A stretch of 26,944 bases of DNA from a virus (IMGVR_UViG_3300033149_001387:1-26944); one strand, 5' to 3'; counted from the stretch's first letter, positions 15,159 to 21,382 are shown. Notes: generated by a model from the sequence alone, not told the origin. Translations and numbers: made by a program.

Positions 15159-15444
15159 CGTTCACCCCTCCCTCTTTCCCAAACCCTCTCAAATCAACAG
15201 CGCATTGCTCATTGCTCGGAAGCTCCACGTTAATATAGCGGCCACATTGCCCGCAGATCCACGTTTCTATCTTCGTCACCAGCGACCATTCATCTGTCGC
15301 GCCATGCGAAAGGTCTGGATTCAGCTCCAGCCGGTTGCCGCAAGCGCACTGTATGAGAATGCCGATGTGTCTGGCGGCTGGCGGCTCGCGTTCTGGCACC
15401 AGCTTGCCTAATGGATACGGATCAACATACTCGTCTCTGTCCAT
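15136..15444 (-). CDS. Zinc-ribbon mini-protein, first of a tandem pair
   Basis: A 102-residue protein with a polar N-terminus, a CxC pair (QCACGNRLELNP), a strand region (ATDEWSLVT) and a CxxC pair (ICGQCGRYINVEL). The spacing suggests a zinc ribbon. Compared with its paralog it has about 20 extra residues at the N-terminus. AGGAGGGG lies before ATG 15444. It belongs to the mini-gene array between portal and minor head genes. Confidence 0.72.
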   Translation of the reverse strand: MDRDEYVDPYPLGKLVPEREPPAARHIGILIQCACGNRLELNPDLSHGATDEWSLVTKIETWICGQCGRYINVELPSNEQCAVDLRGFGKEGGVNDANNRKR

Positions 15445-15456
15445 CGTTCACCCCTC

Positions 15457-15603
15457 CTATCCAAAATACCCGTCTGCTTGCAACCGCCACAACAGCTCAC
15501 GTGCAACCAGACAGCGCGAATTCCATGCGTCACGAGCAATCCGATAGAGCGTCATACGCTCCTGCATCTTGACGAGCTGTGCCATTGTCAGCCTCTTGCG
15601 CAC
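15457..15603 (-). CDS. Mini-protein of 48 residues with GTG start
   Basis: A short frame from GTG 15603 to TAG 15457, preceded by AAGGAGGGGTAACCT, which is also the Lys-Glu-Gly-stop end of the previous gene. The product is basic and helical (LVKMQERMTLYRIARDAW, then RCLVARELLWRLQADG). The stop sits in the ribosome site of the next gene (TAGGAGGGG). Family unknown. Confidence 0.6.
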   Translation of the reverse strand: MRKRLTMAQLVKMQERMTLYRIARDAWNSRCLVARELLWRLQADGYFG

Positions 15604-15606
15604 AGG

Positions 15607-15807
15607 TTACCCCTCCTTCGGCAGACGTAGAAACTCGGGTCGCCCCTGTCCTTCTTGTCCAACACCACAAAGCCTACAGATTCCGTCATCGTTCCACCAA
15701 TGAGCTCCGTAATAACAACAGATCGCGCCAACATCATTGAGTATTTTGATTTGCCGATCAATTGATTGTATTAGTTCTTGCCCTTCGGTTTTTGTCAATG
15801 GCATCAT
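15607..15807 (-). CDS. Small Cys-containing protein
   Basis: A 66-residue protein with tandem ATG codons at 15807 and 15804. The start touches the TGA of the previous gene directly. An N-terminal helix (TEGQELIQSIDRQIKILNDV) is followed by a Cys/aromatic segment (GAICCYYGAHWW) and CRLCGVG, which could form a metal site of the CC ... CxxC kind. It ends KEG because that sequence forms the next ribosome site. Family not recognised. Confidence 0.68.
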   Translation of the reverse strand: MMPLTKTEGQELIQSIDRQIKILNDVGAICCYYGAHWWNDDGICRLCGVGQEGQGRPEFLRLPKEG

Positions 15808-15987
15808 TCACCCCTCCAGCGGCTCGGCCATAATCTCGGCCACGAGCGCGTCGACGTCGGTTGCCAGCAGGGCTTGCACATAGCAGTTGCACATCTCTTC
15901 AACTAGTTGCTCGCGGCTAATTGCTGGTACCATGACATGCTCGCCGGTCTCGAAAGGAAATCCTATCCATTCATAGTTACCCATCAT
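15808..15987 (-). CDS. Mini-protein of 59 residues
   Basis: A frame from ATG 15987 (or 15984) to TGA 15808, with GGAGGGGTGA immediately before the start. The product begins with MMGNYEWIGFPFETG and continues as an acidic helix with two Cys (EEMCNCYVQALLATDVDALV), ending LEG. The TGA is directly followed by the next ATG, and the GGAGGGG before it serves the next gene. Unknown function; translation signals are convincing. Confidence 0.62.
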   Translation of the reverse strand: MMGNYEWIGFPFETGEHVMVPAISREQLVEEMCNCYVQALLATDVDALVAEIMAEPLEG

Positions 15988-16137
15988 TCACCCCTCCAGT
16001 TGATGTGCCGCCATCGCTTGCTCTAGGCTCTCGATACGTTCATCTAGATTCTTGAGTAGTTCAAACAAAGAGCGTAGGGCGAACTCAGATTCGCTTTGCA
16101 AGTTTAGGAACGCCATAGATTGTTCAATACCCATCAT
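15988..16137 (-). CDS. Mini-protein of 49 residues, likely coiled coil
   Basis: A frame from ATG 16137 (or 16134) to TGA 15988 behind GGAGGTGA. It starts with MMGIEQSMAFLNL and then forms a leucine-rich amphipathic helix (FALRSLFELLKNLDERIESL) with heptad-like spacing, ending LEG with the built-in ribosome site of the next gene. It shares the MMG start with its neighbour. It may oligomerise; function unknown. Confidence 0.62.
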   Translation of the reverse strand: MMGIEQSMAFLNLQSESEFALRSLFELLKNLDERIESLEQAMAAHQLEG

Positions 16138-16196
16138 TCACCTCCACACATCAACACATATTTAGGCCTAAATCCGCCGAACCATTTAATCATCAT
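16134..16196 (-). CDS. Very short ORF of 20 residues in the mini-gene array
   Basis: ATG 16196 (second ATG 16193) to TGA 16134, with GGAGGGGTGA before the start and an ATGA overlap with the next gene. The product is MMIKWFGGFRPKYVLMCGGE. Its spacing and coupling match neighbours exactly, but at this length it may exist only to carry ribosomes to the next start. Confidence 0.4.
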   Translation of the reverse strand: MMIKWFGGFRPKYVLMCGGE

Positions 16197-16319
16197 TCAC
16201 CCCTCCCGTTTCCGTTCTTTCCAGTCTTTCCAGTACAGATAGAATATCCGTCCTTCAGCGGCAAACGCCGCGCCGCACAGAACGAATATGATACAACATA
16301 ATACACGTACAAGGTTCAT
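16197..16319 (-). CDS. Small membrane or exported protein, 40 residues
   Basis: ATG 16319 to TGA 16197, with AGGAGGGG from the end of the portal gene upstream. Residues 3-20 are strongly hydrophobic (LVRVLCCIIFVLCGAAFAAE), followed by an aromatic/basic tail (FYLYWKDWKERKR). The AFA-AE stretch resembles a signal peptidase cleavage site; alternatively it is a single-pass inner-membrane protein. It could be a superinfection or lysis accessory, but nothing proves this. Confidence 0.6.
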   Translation of the reverse strand: MNLVRVLCCIIFVLCGAAFAAEGRIFYLYWKDWKERKREG

Positions 16320-16326
16320 GTTAGAT

Positions 16327-17865
16327 TCACCCCTCCTGTTGCTTCACCACTTCACGCAGGAAGCTGTGTACCTGCGCCACTACATTGTGGCCTGGTATCT
16401 TCCCGAACGCCTCAGTCAACTCTGCCATGACCTCGCTCGGGTTGCTCACGCCAAGCAAACTCAGCGCGTACTTTGCCAACTCATCGCTATCGGCCAACAT
16501 CGGGAACGTGCGTACCATCTTCTCGATCCCGTCTACCTTCGGCGCGGTATCTTCTTTGCGAATCGCCTCACCGGTAACCGTCACCTTGCGCTGCTCTTCC
16601 GGCACGCCCATCTGTTCCAACGCCCACTCGAATATCAACTGATACGCGTCACGCCACAGTTCTTGCCATGCAGCGAACCCCTTGAACATCGGCGGTTCCA
16701 TCGAGTCGGCGGTCGCAAGTCGGAAACTGTTACCAAGGCCGTAATAGTGCGGGAAGACGCCGCTGCCGACGCCTACCTGTTGCATGAATAGTTCAGCGTC
16801 AACCTTGGCTGATGCGGCTCCGGTCTCTTGGCGCACGGTCGAATAGCTCGCGCCGGCGTTCTCCAAGAATGTCGACCCGGCGACGGGTGGCGGGTTAGTC
16901 TCGCCGCTCGATCCGCCCAGACCTGTGCCGAGCTGCGCTGCGGCTGCTGATAGACCGGCGGCGTCGGTAAGCATCTTGAGTTTGGCCGGGAACATCGCTA
17001 TCGCCCGGGCAACGGCAGCCCTGCTTGTCATAAACGCCCGGTACTGTTTGGCCCAATCCATGTCGGCTATCAGCCTGGATTCGCCACGTAGTCCACGACC
17101 GGCGGCTTTGAGATGGAACACTACGGCGTCGGCCTGTTCGCCCGACACGGCGTGACCCTGCGCGTCCAGCACTTCACCTTGTCCATCCCACATCCAGTCT
17201 CGATAGAGCAGCGTTTTCTCCTGTGTGCCGACGAAATACTTGCGCACGTAGACCCAGGGTTCGCTCCTGTCCTCCGGATTTGTCAAAACAGACACGATCT
17301 CCAGCGGGTCAATCGTGCGCACCTTGACCGTCTCACGCTCGGCGAACAGCGCAAAGAAGACCTCGCCGTCTGTGTAGAGCGCATCTGACAGGTCCCGTTG
17401 ACCCTGCGTCGAGAACATCTTGCGGTTCCATACAGATGTGGTAAACTCGTCGATGACTTCTCGCGCCCTCTCGGCTTCTTCGCCGACCGTCCACTTGAAG
17501 CCTTTACCGACGGCAAAGTTTGTGTACAGCGCGACTGTCTGTTTGACACTGCCGTCGTGGCGCACGTATTGCCGGGCTCGACGCACGATAGCGGTGCGTA
17601 AAGCGCCAGGCATGTCCAGCGAGCTGCCGTCTGTTAGCCGATGCCAACCAATATCGTCGCGGATCAAGTCCATTGACATGAGGCTGGACTCGTGCATATC
17701 GACCGCCCGGAGGATGTGACCGGCCATGTCTTCACGCTGTATCTGCCGAGTCGCATAGCTCAAGGCCTGCTCGAACCAAGGGAACTCGTCGCCGTTGTCA
17801 GCGCCGGGGCCAAGCTGCTGGTATCCGGGCTCGTTTATGGTTTGCTCGGTTTGTGTTTGTGGCAT
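16327..17865 (-). CDS. Portal protein
   Basis: A 512-residue protein directly downstream of the terminase genes, the expected size and place for the dodecameric portal through which DNA is pumped. Portal-type features include an N-terminal helical stretch, SLDMPGALRTAIVRRARQYV, TDGEVFFALFAERETVKVRT followed by IDPLEIVSV, VVFHLKAAGRGLRGESRLIA with a following stem helix, and a C-terminal helical crown. A Gly/Ala-rich stretch (about 310-330) may be a tunnel loop. GAAGGG precedes ATG 17865. It ends QQEG, whose codons are the ribosome site for the next mini-gene. Confidence 0.88.
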   Translation of the reverse strand: MPQTQTEQTINEPGYQQLGPGADNGDEFPWFEQALSYATRQIQREDMAGHILRAVDMHESSLMSMDLIRDDIGWHRLTDGSSLDMPGALRTAIVRRARQYVRHDGSVKQTVALYTNFAVGKGFKWTVGEEAERAREVIDEFTTSVWNRKMFSTQGQRDLSDALYTDGEVFFALFAERETVKVRTIDPLEIVSVLTNPEDRSEPWVYVRKYFVGTQEKTLLYRDWMWDGQGEVLDAQGHAVSGEQADAVVFHLKAAGRGLRGESRLIADMDWAKQYRAFMTSRAAVARAIAMFPAKLKMLTDAAGLSAAAAQLGTGLGGSSGETNPPPVAGSTFLENAGASYSTVRQETGAASAKVDAELFMQQVGVGSGVFPHYYGLGNSFRLATADSMEPPMFKGFAAWQELWRDAYQLIFEWALEQMGVPEEQRKVTVTGEAIRKEDTAPKVDGIEKMVRTFPMLADSDELAKYALSLLGVSNPSEVMAELTEAFGKIPGHNVVAQVHSFLREVVKQQEG

Positions 17866-18071
17866 GGCAGATTCCCTTCTGGCACCATCCTCGTTGAGTA
17901 TATATCAAAATACCACGGCGGTATGTCTTTTTCGGCAACCTCAACATGCCGCACGCTGCGTTCTGGCTCTGATTGATTCATGAATTCTGACAGCTTCTTC
18001 AGTGCTTCCAGACACTCGGCCGGAGTTGGCGCAGCGCGCGCTATATCATGTATAACGGTGGCTTGGTTCAT
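17835..18071 (-). CDS. Hypothetical small protein before portal
   Basis: A 78-residue protein that overlaps the portal start by 31 bases. An N-terminal helix (ATVIHDIARAAPTPAECLEA, then LKKLSEFMNQ) is followed by an acidic middle and a terminal segment with a basic end (CHKHKPSKP). GAGGGTGGG lies before ATG 18071, which overlaps the previous stop (ATGA). Not recognised. Confidence 0.65.
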   Translation of the reverse strand: MNQATVIHDIARAAPTPAECLEALKKLSEFMNQSEPERSVRHVEVAEKDIPPWYFDIYSTRMVPEGNLPCHKHKPSKP

Positions 18072-18247
18072 GCACCCACCCTCGTTTCTTGTGGTTCAAG
18101 AATACATCGGAAGTTCGTTGGCGGATGCAGTGGTGGTTCCTCCTGCCATATCTTGGCTAGGGCCTCCGCTGATATTGGCGAAGGGCCTACAATCTTATAG
18201 GCTCTGCAATCTTCCGAATCCTTTGTTATCCATTCGACGAGGTTCAC
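18068..18247 (-). CDS. Hypothetical small protein with GTG start
   Basis: A 59-residue protein from GTG 18247, chosen over longer extensions because CAGGAGGGTAGGAGC lies right before it and the extension reads through another gene. The sequence begins VNLVEWITKDSEDC and ends with Pro/Arg-rich LHPPTNFRCILEPQET. Start and stop overlap both neighbours (GTGA and ATGA), marking a coupled trio. Related in flavour to the next protein (both contain a Pro-Pro segment), but homology is not clear. Confidence 0.62.
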   Translation of the reverse strand: MNLVEWITKDSEDCRAYKIVGPSPISAEALAKIWQEEPPLHPPTNFRCILEPQETRVGA

Positions 18248-18378
18248 GCTCCTACCCTCCTGTTCACGCCTCGCATTACGCGGGCGGCCATTCGCACAGC
18301 CCAGATACACGGTAGCAGAATCGTGACGCGCACGATGTCCAGGCACAGGCCCGCGATGAATCGGGTTGGGCGGTTCAT
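18244..18378 (-). CDS. Small membrane-type protein, 44 residues
   Basis: ATG 18378 is preceded by AAGGAGG with correct spacing, ten bases after the terminase stop; TGA is at 18244. A hydrophobic central segment (FIAGLCLDIVRVTILLPCIW) is flanked by Arg residues, suggesting one membrane helix or an amphipathic helix. It overlaps the next gene as GTGA. Function unknown; translation signals are strong. Confidence 0.6.
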   Translation of the reverse strand: MNRPTRFIAGLCLDIVRVTILLPCIWAVRMAARVMRGVNRRVGA

Positions 18379-18387
18379 TCTGCCTCC

Positions 18388-19671
18388 TTACATCCCGTCA
18401 AAAGCCCCCACAAGTCCACCGCCCGCCACGTCACGGTACGCATCATATACCACGAGCTGCTCTTGTGTCAAGGGGTCTGGTGGCCGGTGGTGTGTCCACA
18501 TGGCATACCGGAATGCGTCCATCGCGTGGTTGAACTTATCCACGGGCACGTCCATCGGGTTGCCGTCCTTATCGACGCGCCACTTATACGCCTCGTTCTC
18601 GGCGTTCAAGTTGACGTTATCTTCCCGCGTATGCGTCTGCATCGTCTTACAGAAATCGATACCCTTCCGAACACTGTCGGCTCCTTTGTGCGCCGGATAG
18701 ATGTTGTATCCCGCCAGCTTGATCTCATGGATTCTATCGGGCTCCGCCGAGTCCCCGTACATGCAGCAGCGCTTGTCAACGCCATTCTCGTTCATCCACT
18801 CGATAAACTGGGCGTTCGTATATTTGCTCTCGTAGAACAGCTCGGTCAGATATACAACCCTGTCCCGGATACCAACCTCAATCAGGGCCGTCGGGTTGTT
18901 CCAGCCGAAGTCTACGCCATAAATGATCTCGTCGAAGGTCTCGGGATACGGCCCTCGTAGAAATGGCTTGTATACAAGGCCTGTCAAGTCGCCCCATTGT
19001 CCCAACGCATAGATGCCATGATACCCCTCGTCAATATCAGCCAGCCCTTCCAGCTCCTCGGCATAAGCTTCGTCACAGTGCGGGTTATCGATATAGGTGG
19101 TCAGATGCACGGTCGTATTCGGTCTCTCGACGTCGACAAACCGCTTTTTGAGCCAGTGCATCCGGCTGATAGGATTGAACGTGAGTATATGTTGAAAGTA
19201 GCTCTCGGTCTCGCCTCGCATCCTGAGGTTGAGCTGTATCAGGTCTTTCTCGGTCAGTTCGGTGGTTTCTTCGTGCCAGAACGATGTGACGCCCTGAATC
19301 GATTTGACCTTCTCGGCGTCATCGAGCCCAAGGGTCAATATCTGATTTCCGTTCGGTAGATATGTAAACTCTTTATCAGACTTGTTGATCTGAAAGAAGC
19401 GTACAACATCCCACCGTCGGAGCAGCTCGATAATCTCGGCGAACACGCTATTCTTGATGGTGCGGGCAACCTTGCGTGTACAGACGATCTTGCTGCGCTC
19501 GGGCTGCATAGTGCGGAGCAACGTCTTCTGTGCTGCGAACACGGACTTACCGGAACCCGAGCCGCCATACTCAACCAGGAACCGATCGGTATTGTAGAAG
19601 TCGTCATAGAAGCACGGATTGATTTCTTCCGCGAGATCAATCGTTCTTGTCTGTGCGGTTGCCGTTGTCAT
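18388..19671 (-). CDS. Terminase large subunit
   Basis: A 427-residue packaging motor. The ATPase half shows Walker A GGSGSGKS (36-43), an adenine/coupling region around CTRKVARTIKNSVFAEI, and Walker B SFWHEETTE (about 130-138). The nuclease half shows IIYGVDFGWNNPTAL (first Asp), MYGDSAEPDRI (second Asp) and PVDKFNHAMDAFRYAMW (third acidic site), the standard RNase H-like arrangement of the Terminase_3/PBSX-like group. The length is normal. ATG 19671 lies within the end of the small subunit gene (35-base overlap), with only a weak ribosome site, so coupled translation is likely. Confidence 0.95.
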   Translation of the reverse strand: MTTATAQTRTIDLAEEINPCFYDDFYNTDRFLVEYGGSGSGKSVFAAQKTLLRTMQPERSKIVCTRKVARTIKNSVFAEIIELLRRWDVVRFFQINKSDKEFTYLPNGNQILTLGLDDAEKVKSIQGVTSFWHEETTELTEKDLIQLNLRMRGETESYFQHILTFNPISRMHWLKKRFVDVERPNTTVHLTTYIDNPHCDEAYAEELEGLADIDEGYHGIYALGQWGDLTGLVYKPFLRGPYPETFDEIIYGVDFGWNNPTALIEVGIRDRVVYLTELFYESKYTNAQFIEWMNENGVDKRCCMYGDSAEPDRIHEIKLAGYNIYPAHKGADSVRKGIDFCKTMQTHTREDNVNLNAENEAYKWRVDKDGNPMDVPVDKFNHAMDAFRYAMWTHHRPPDPLTQEQLVVYDAYRDVAGGGLVGAFDGM

Positions 19672-20032
19672 CTGTGCTCGGTGGTAGAATGAATTGGATT
19701 GGGCCGCCGTCCGGGCCGCTTACTTCCACGCGATCATGTTGTCCTAGATGATGTTTGCCAAGGTGCATCTGCATTCGCTCGCTGCCGTTCAGTGTCTCAA
19801 CGGTCTTGTTGCAATGCGGACACTTCACTTTGCCGCCGACGCCTTTCAGCCATTGAGCACGGCGCAACTTAGTTTTGCCGTCACCGCGAGCTAGCTCGAT
19901 CTTGTCCGCAAAACGGCGCTCCAGCGTATCAACGCTACAGCCAAGGGACGCGGCCATTTCCTTATAGGTACATCCGACCTCTGCCAAGAGCTTGAGCTTC
20001 TTTTCGTCGATCTTGATCTTGGGTCGAGCCAT
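19637..20032 (-). CDS. Terminase small subunit with zinc-finger-like insert
   Basis: A 131-residue protein upstream of and overlapping the large subunit. Residues 10-45 form a helix-turn-helix of the small terminase type (KLKLLAEVGCTYKEMAASLG, then CSVDTLERRF), the part that reads the packaging site. An unusual insert follows: C71-P-H-C74 ... H90 ... H94/H95, a plausible C2H2-type zinc site (KCPHCNKTV, MQMHLGKHH). The C-terminus is Pro/Asp-rich. ATG 20032 follows GAGAGGT; the gene begins only 16 bases after the 3' end of a tRNA gene, so one transcript could carry both. Confidence 0.85.
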   Translation of the reverse strand: MARPKIKIDEKKLKLLAEVGCTYKEMAASLGCSVDTLERRFADKIELARGDGKTKLRRAQWLKGVGGKVKCPHCNKTVETLNGSERMQMHLGKHHLGQHDRVEVSGPDGGPIQFILPPSTDDNGNRTDKND

Positions 20033-20048
20033 AAGCTACCTCTCGCGT

Positions 20049-20135
20049 TGGCGGAACAGCCAGGAGTCGAACCTGGGCTTCCAATGGAAGGCCACGGGTT
20101 AGCAACCCGGCGCATTGCCTCTCTGCCACTGTTCC
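20049..20135 (-). tRNA. tRNA-Ser (anticodon GCU)
   Basis: An 87-base cloverleaf with encoded CCA. The acceptor GGAACAG pairs with CTGTTCC. The D arm is GCA/TGC; the anticodon loop TTGCTAA gives GCU (reads AGC/AGU); a long variable arm (GGCCTTCC-ATT-GGAAGCC) marks a class II serine tRNA; the T arm is CCAGG-TTCGACT-CCTGG. One oddity is a C-U mismatch at the base of the anticodon stem. It lies four bases after the other serine tRNA. Confidence 0.93.
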
Positions 20136-20139
20136 ATAC

Positions 20140-20224
20140 TGGCGGCTGGTGAAGGACTCGAACCCTCAAACCCTGAAGGCTACCGGTTTTCAAGACCGGG
20201 GACGTACCATTCGTCAAACCAGCC
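20140..20224 (-). tRNA. tRNA-Ser (anticodon UGA)
   Basis: An 85-base cloverleaf with encoded CCA. Acceptor GGCTGGT/ACCAGCC; D stem GACG/CGTC with GG in the loop; anticodon stem CCGGT/ACCGG around loop CTTGAAA, giving UGA (reads UCA and probably other UCN). The variable arm has about 15 bases and the T arm is GAGGG-TTCGAGT-CCTTC. The identity is serine from anticodon and arm layout. Its 5' end is about nine bases from the -10 box of the leftward promoter candidate, so it may begin the transcript. Confidence 0.93.
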
Positions 20225-20232
20225 ATACCCCG

Positions 20233-20263
20233 ATCATACCACGTCCCACCACCCCCGTGTCAA
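20233..20263 (-). promoter_or_regulatory. Leftward promoter for tRNAs and late operon (candidate)
   Basis: On the minus strand TTGACA (20263-20258), a 19-base spacer and TATGAT (20238-20233), preceded by TGG, an extended -10 (TGn). The spacer is long but tolerable with the extended element. The start point would fall at about 20226, just before the first tRNA gene. The remaining sequence to the rightward promoter (20264-20354) contains no ORF that I support. Confidence 0.5.
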
Positions 20264-20354
20264 CCCGCCTCGGCAAACGATCCCAAGGGGGCAGGTTTCG
20301 GCCCTTTTCGAACACCCCATAACCCTATACCACTACAAGACTTACACAAGGGGC

Positions 20355-20383
20355 TTGACAGACACCCTCGAATATGGTATACT
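20355..20383 (+). promoter_or_regulatory. Early rightward sigma70 promoter 1
   Basis: TTGACA (20355-20360), exactly 17 bases, then TATACT (20378-20383; five of six). Start point near 20390. It would drive the leader ORF, hairpin and the first early genes. The second early promoter uses the same hexamers and spacing. Confidence 0.82.
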
Positions 20384-20411
20384 TTACATAGGATTAAGGA
20401 GATCGAATGGA

Positions 20412-20543
20412 ATGAACGCTCAGAGTACAAACCAACTGGCCCGCCCAGGTGTGTCCGTCTGGAATACCCACCACCGTATTCCGTTCGTTCTCCTTCCTCA
20501 TGCCTGGGCGGCCTTTTTTATCAAGGGAGAACGGGGACAATGA
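20412..20543 (+). CDS. Leader ORF of 43 codons containing an attenuator hairpin
   Basis: The frame runs from ATG 20412 to a TGA that overlaps the next gene's ATG (ACAATGACA). AAGGAG lies ten bases upstream; an ATG-GAA-TGA triplet at 20407 sits closer and overlaps this ATG. The product begins MNAQSTNQLARPGVSVWNTH and ends AFFIKGERGQ. The second half encodes a terminator-like stem. It may be a leader peptide whose translation controls folding, or a genuine small protein coupled to the next gene. No family is recognised. Confidence 0.5.
   Translation: MNAQSTNQLARPGVSVWNTHHRIPFVLLPHAWAAFFIKGERGQ
20438..20519 (+). terminator. Branched terminator/attenuator in the early leader
   Basis: GGCCCGCCCAGG (20438-20449) pairs with CCTGGGCGGCC (20503-20513) as 11 bp with one bulged C, followed directly by TTTTTT (20514-20519). 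The 53-base loop holds a perfect 7 bp hairpin GGAATAC/GTATTCC (20461-20482). TCTCCTT (20489-20495) in the loop is complementary to the leader ribosome site AAGGAGA (20396-20402). Because the gene continues downstream, this is more likely a regulated attenuator than a plain terminator. Which fold dominates is not known. Confidence 0.65.
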
Positions 20544-20547
20544 CACA
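20522..20547 (+). repeat. Duplicated translation start region, copy 1
   Basis: A 26-base segment carrying the ribosome site and ATG (20540) of the first early gene. It recurs at 21053-21077 with a single G missing. Both copies end in ATGACACA. Confidence 0.8.
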
Positions 20548-20950
20548 CCGACACCAAGCTCATTACTTTGAGCAACGGCTAAGAGCGGCTGGGTTCGAGG
20601 TGCCGTATAATACCGACCACTCCAACATGCTTTGGGCCCAGGGCATCCCGACCTATCGAAGAAACGGCTGGGAACTCAAGGGGGCATCCGACTACTTTGA
20701 GATCGATGTGAGTTGTTGGGTTGACGAAGACGAACAGCCGATATATGAGATCGCCGACTACCGCACGGAACATGAAGCGATGGAGCCGATGTACTACGGT
20801 GAGTTTTCGGTTCGCTTTGCCGATCATGCTCAGGTACCGGGTGGAGGGTTCAGCCAGGCGCGGCAAGAACGCATGGGCGAAGCGACTATCAGCATCGACT
20901 CGACGACTGGGTTGACATGGCGTGACATTTGTTGGTGGCTGGGAATCTAA
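20540..20950 (+). CDS. Hypothetical early protein 1
   Basis: A 136-residue acidic protein, first full gene after early promoter 1. ATG 20540 follows GGGAGAACGGGG and overlaps the leader ORF stop. The N-terminus is basic/aromatic (RHQAHYFEQRLRAAGFEVPY); the middle is rich in Tyr, Trp, Asp and Glu (GWELKGASDYFEIDVSCWVD) and looks like mixed alpha/beta. The end is TGLTWRDICWWLGI. No family is recognised. Early, small and acidic proteins in this position often modify host processes, but nothing specific can be claimed. Confidence 0.75.
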   Translation: MTHRHQAHYFEQRLRAAGFEVPYNTDHSNMLWAQGIPTYRRNGWELKGASDYFEIDVSCWVDEDEQPIYEIADYRTEHEAMEPMYYGEFSVRFADHAQVPGGGFSQARQERMGEATISIDSTTGLTWRDICWWLGI

Positions 20951-20967
20951 CATGGAGGGGTTGACAA

Positions 20968-21375
20968 ATGCGAGACAATAGCGCCAAGCTAGAACCGAAA
21001 TCGCTCTATCAGGTCATGGCAGAGCACGAGGCGGCCAAGTTGCCGTCCAAACCAAGGGAGAACGGGACAATGACACATCAAGCCGAAGTGTTGAGAATGA
21101 TGGAGACATCAGACGATGGCGCTGCAAGAGTAGCAGCAGCCGTAATCCGACAAGAGGCGGCGAAGATGCCGGCCAGGATAGATTCGAGTATTGCTATTTC
21201 CTGGACCGAATGGCATAGAGTTCGGGCAAGTCGTTTGGCGTTTATGCTCGGCGCCATGCAATCCCACCTTCAGACTTGCGGCAAAACTAAGGATGAAGTA
21301 GCGGAACTCGAAACACAAGCTGATGAAGATTGGCACAGGATATTTCCAGAAGATGCAAAGGTTTATGACGAATGA
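20968..21375 (+). CDS. Hypothetical early protein 2, with a second possible start
   Basis: A 135-residue protein from ATG 20968 behind GGAGGGG. Residue 35 (ATG 21070) is preceded by a near copy of the ribosome site of the 20540 gene, so a 101-residue short form is possible. The sequence is helical and charged: YQVMAEHEAAKLPSKP before the internal start, then VLRMMETSDDGAARVAAAVI and WHRVRASRLAFMLGAMQSHL. Family unknown. The TGA at 21373-21375 overlaps an ATG, but the frame after it lies in a structured region. Confidence 0.72.
   Translation: MRDNSAKLEPKSLYQVMAEHEAAKLPSKPRENGTMTHQAEVLRMMETSDDGAARVAAAVIRQEAAKMPARIDSSIAISWTEWHRVRASRLAFMLGAMQSHLQTCGKTKDEVAELETQADEDWHRIFPEDAKVYDE
21053..21077 (+). 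repeat. Duplicated translation start region, copy 2
   Basis: A 25-base match to 20522-20547 with one G deleted, lying inside the coding frame of early protein 2 and including ATG 21070 in frame. The ribosome site is intact, so the copy may be functional. Confidence 0.8.
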
Positions 21376-21382
21376 ACTCCCT

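Noticed and set aside
20264-20354. Replication origin or operator cluster between the divergent promoters
   Set aside because: Only a loose CAAGGGG repeat and a 5 bp AAGGG/CCCTT pairing are visible; no iterons or AT-rich unwinding region.
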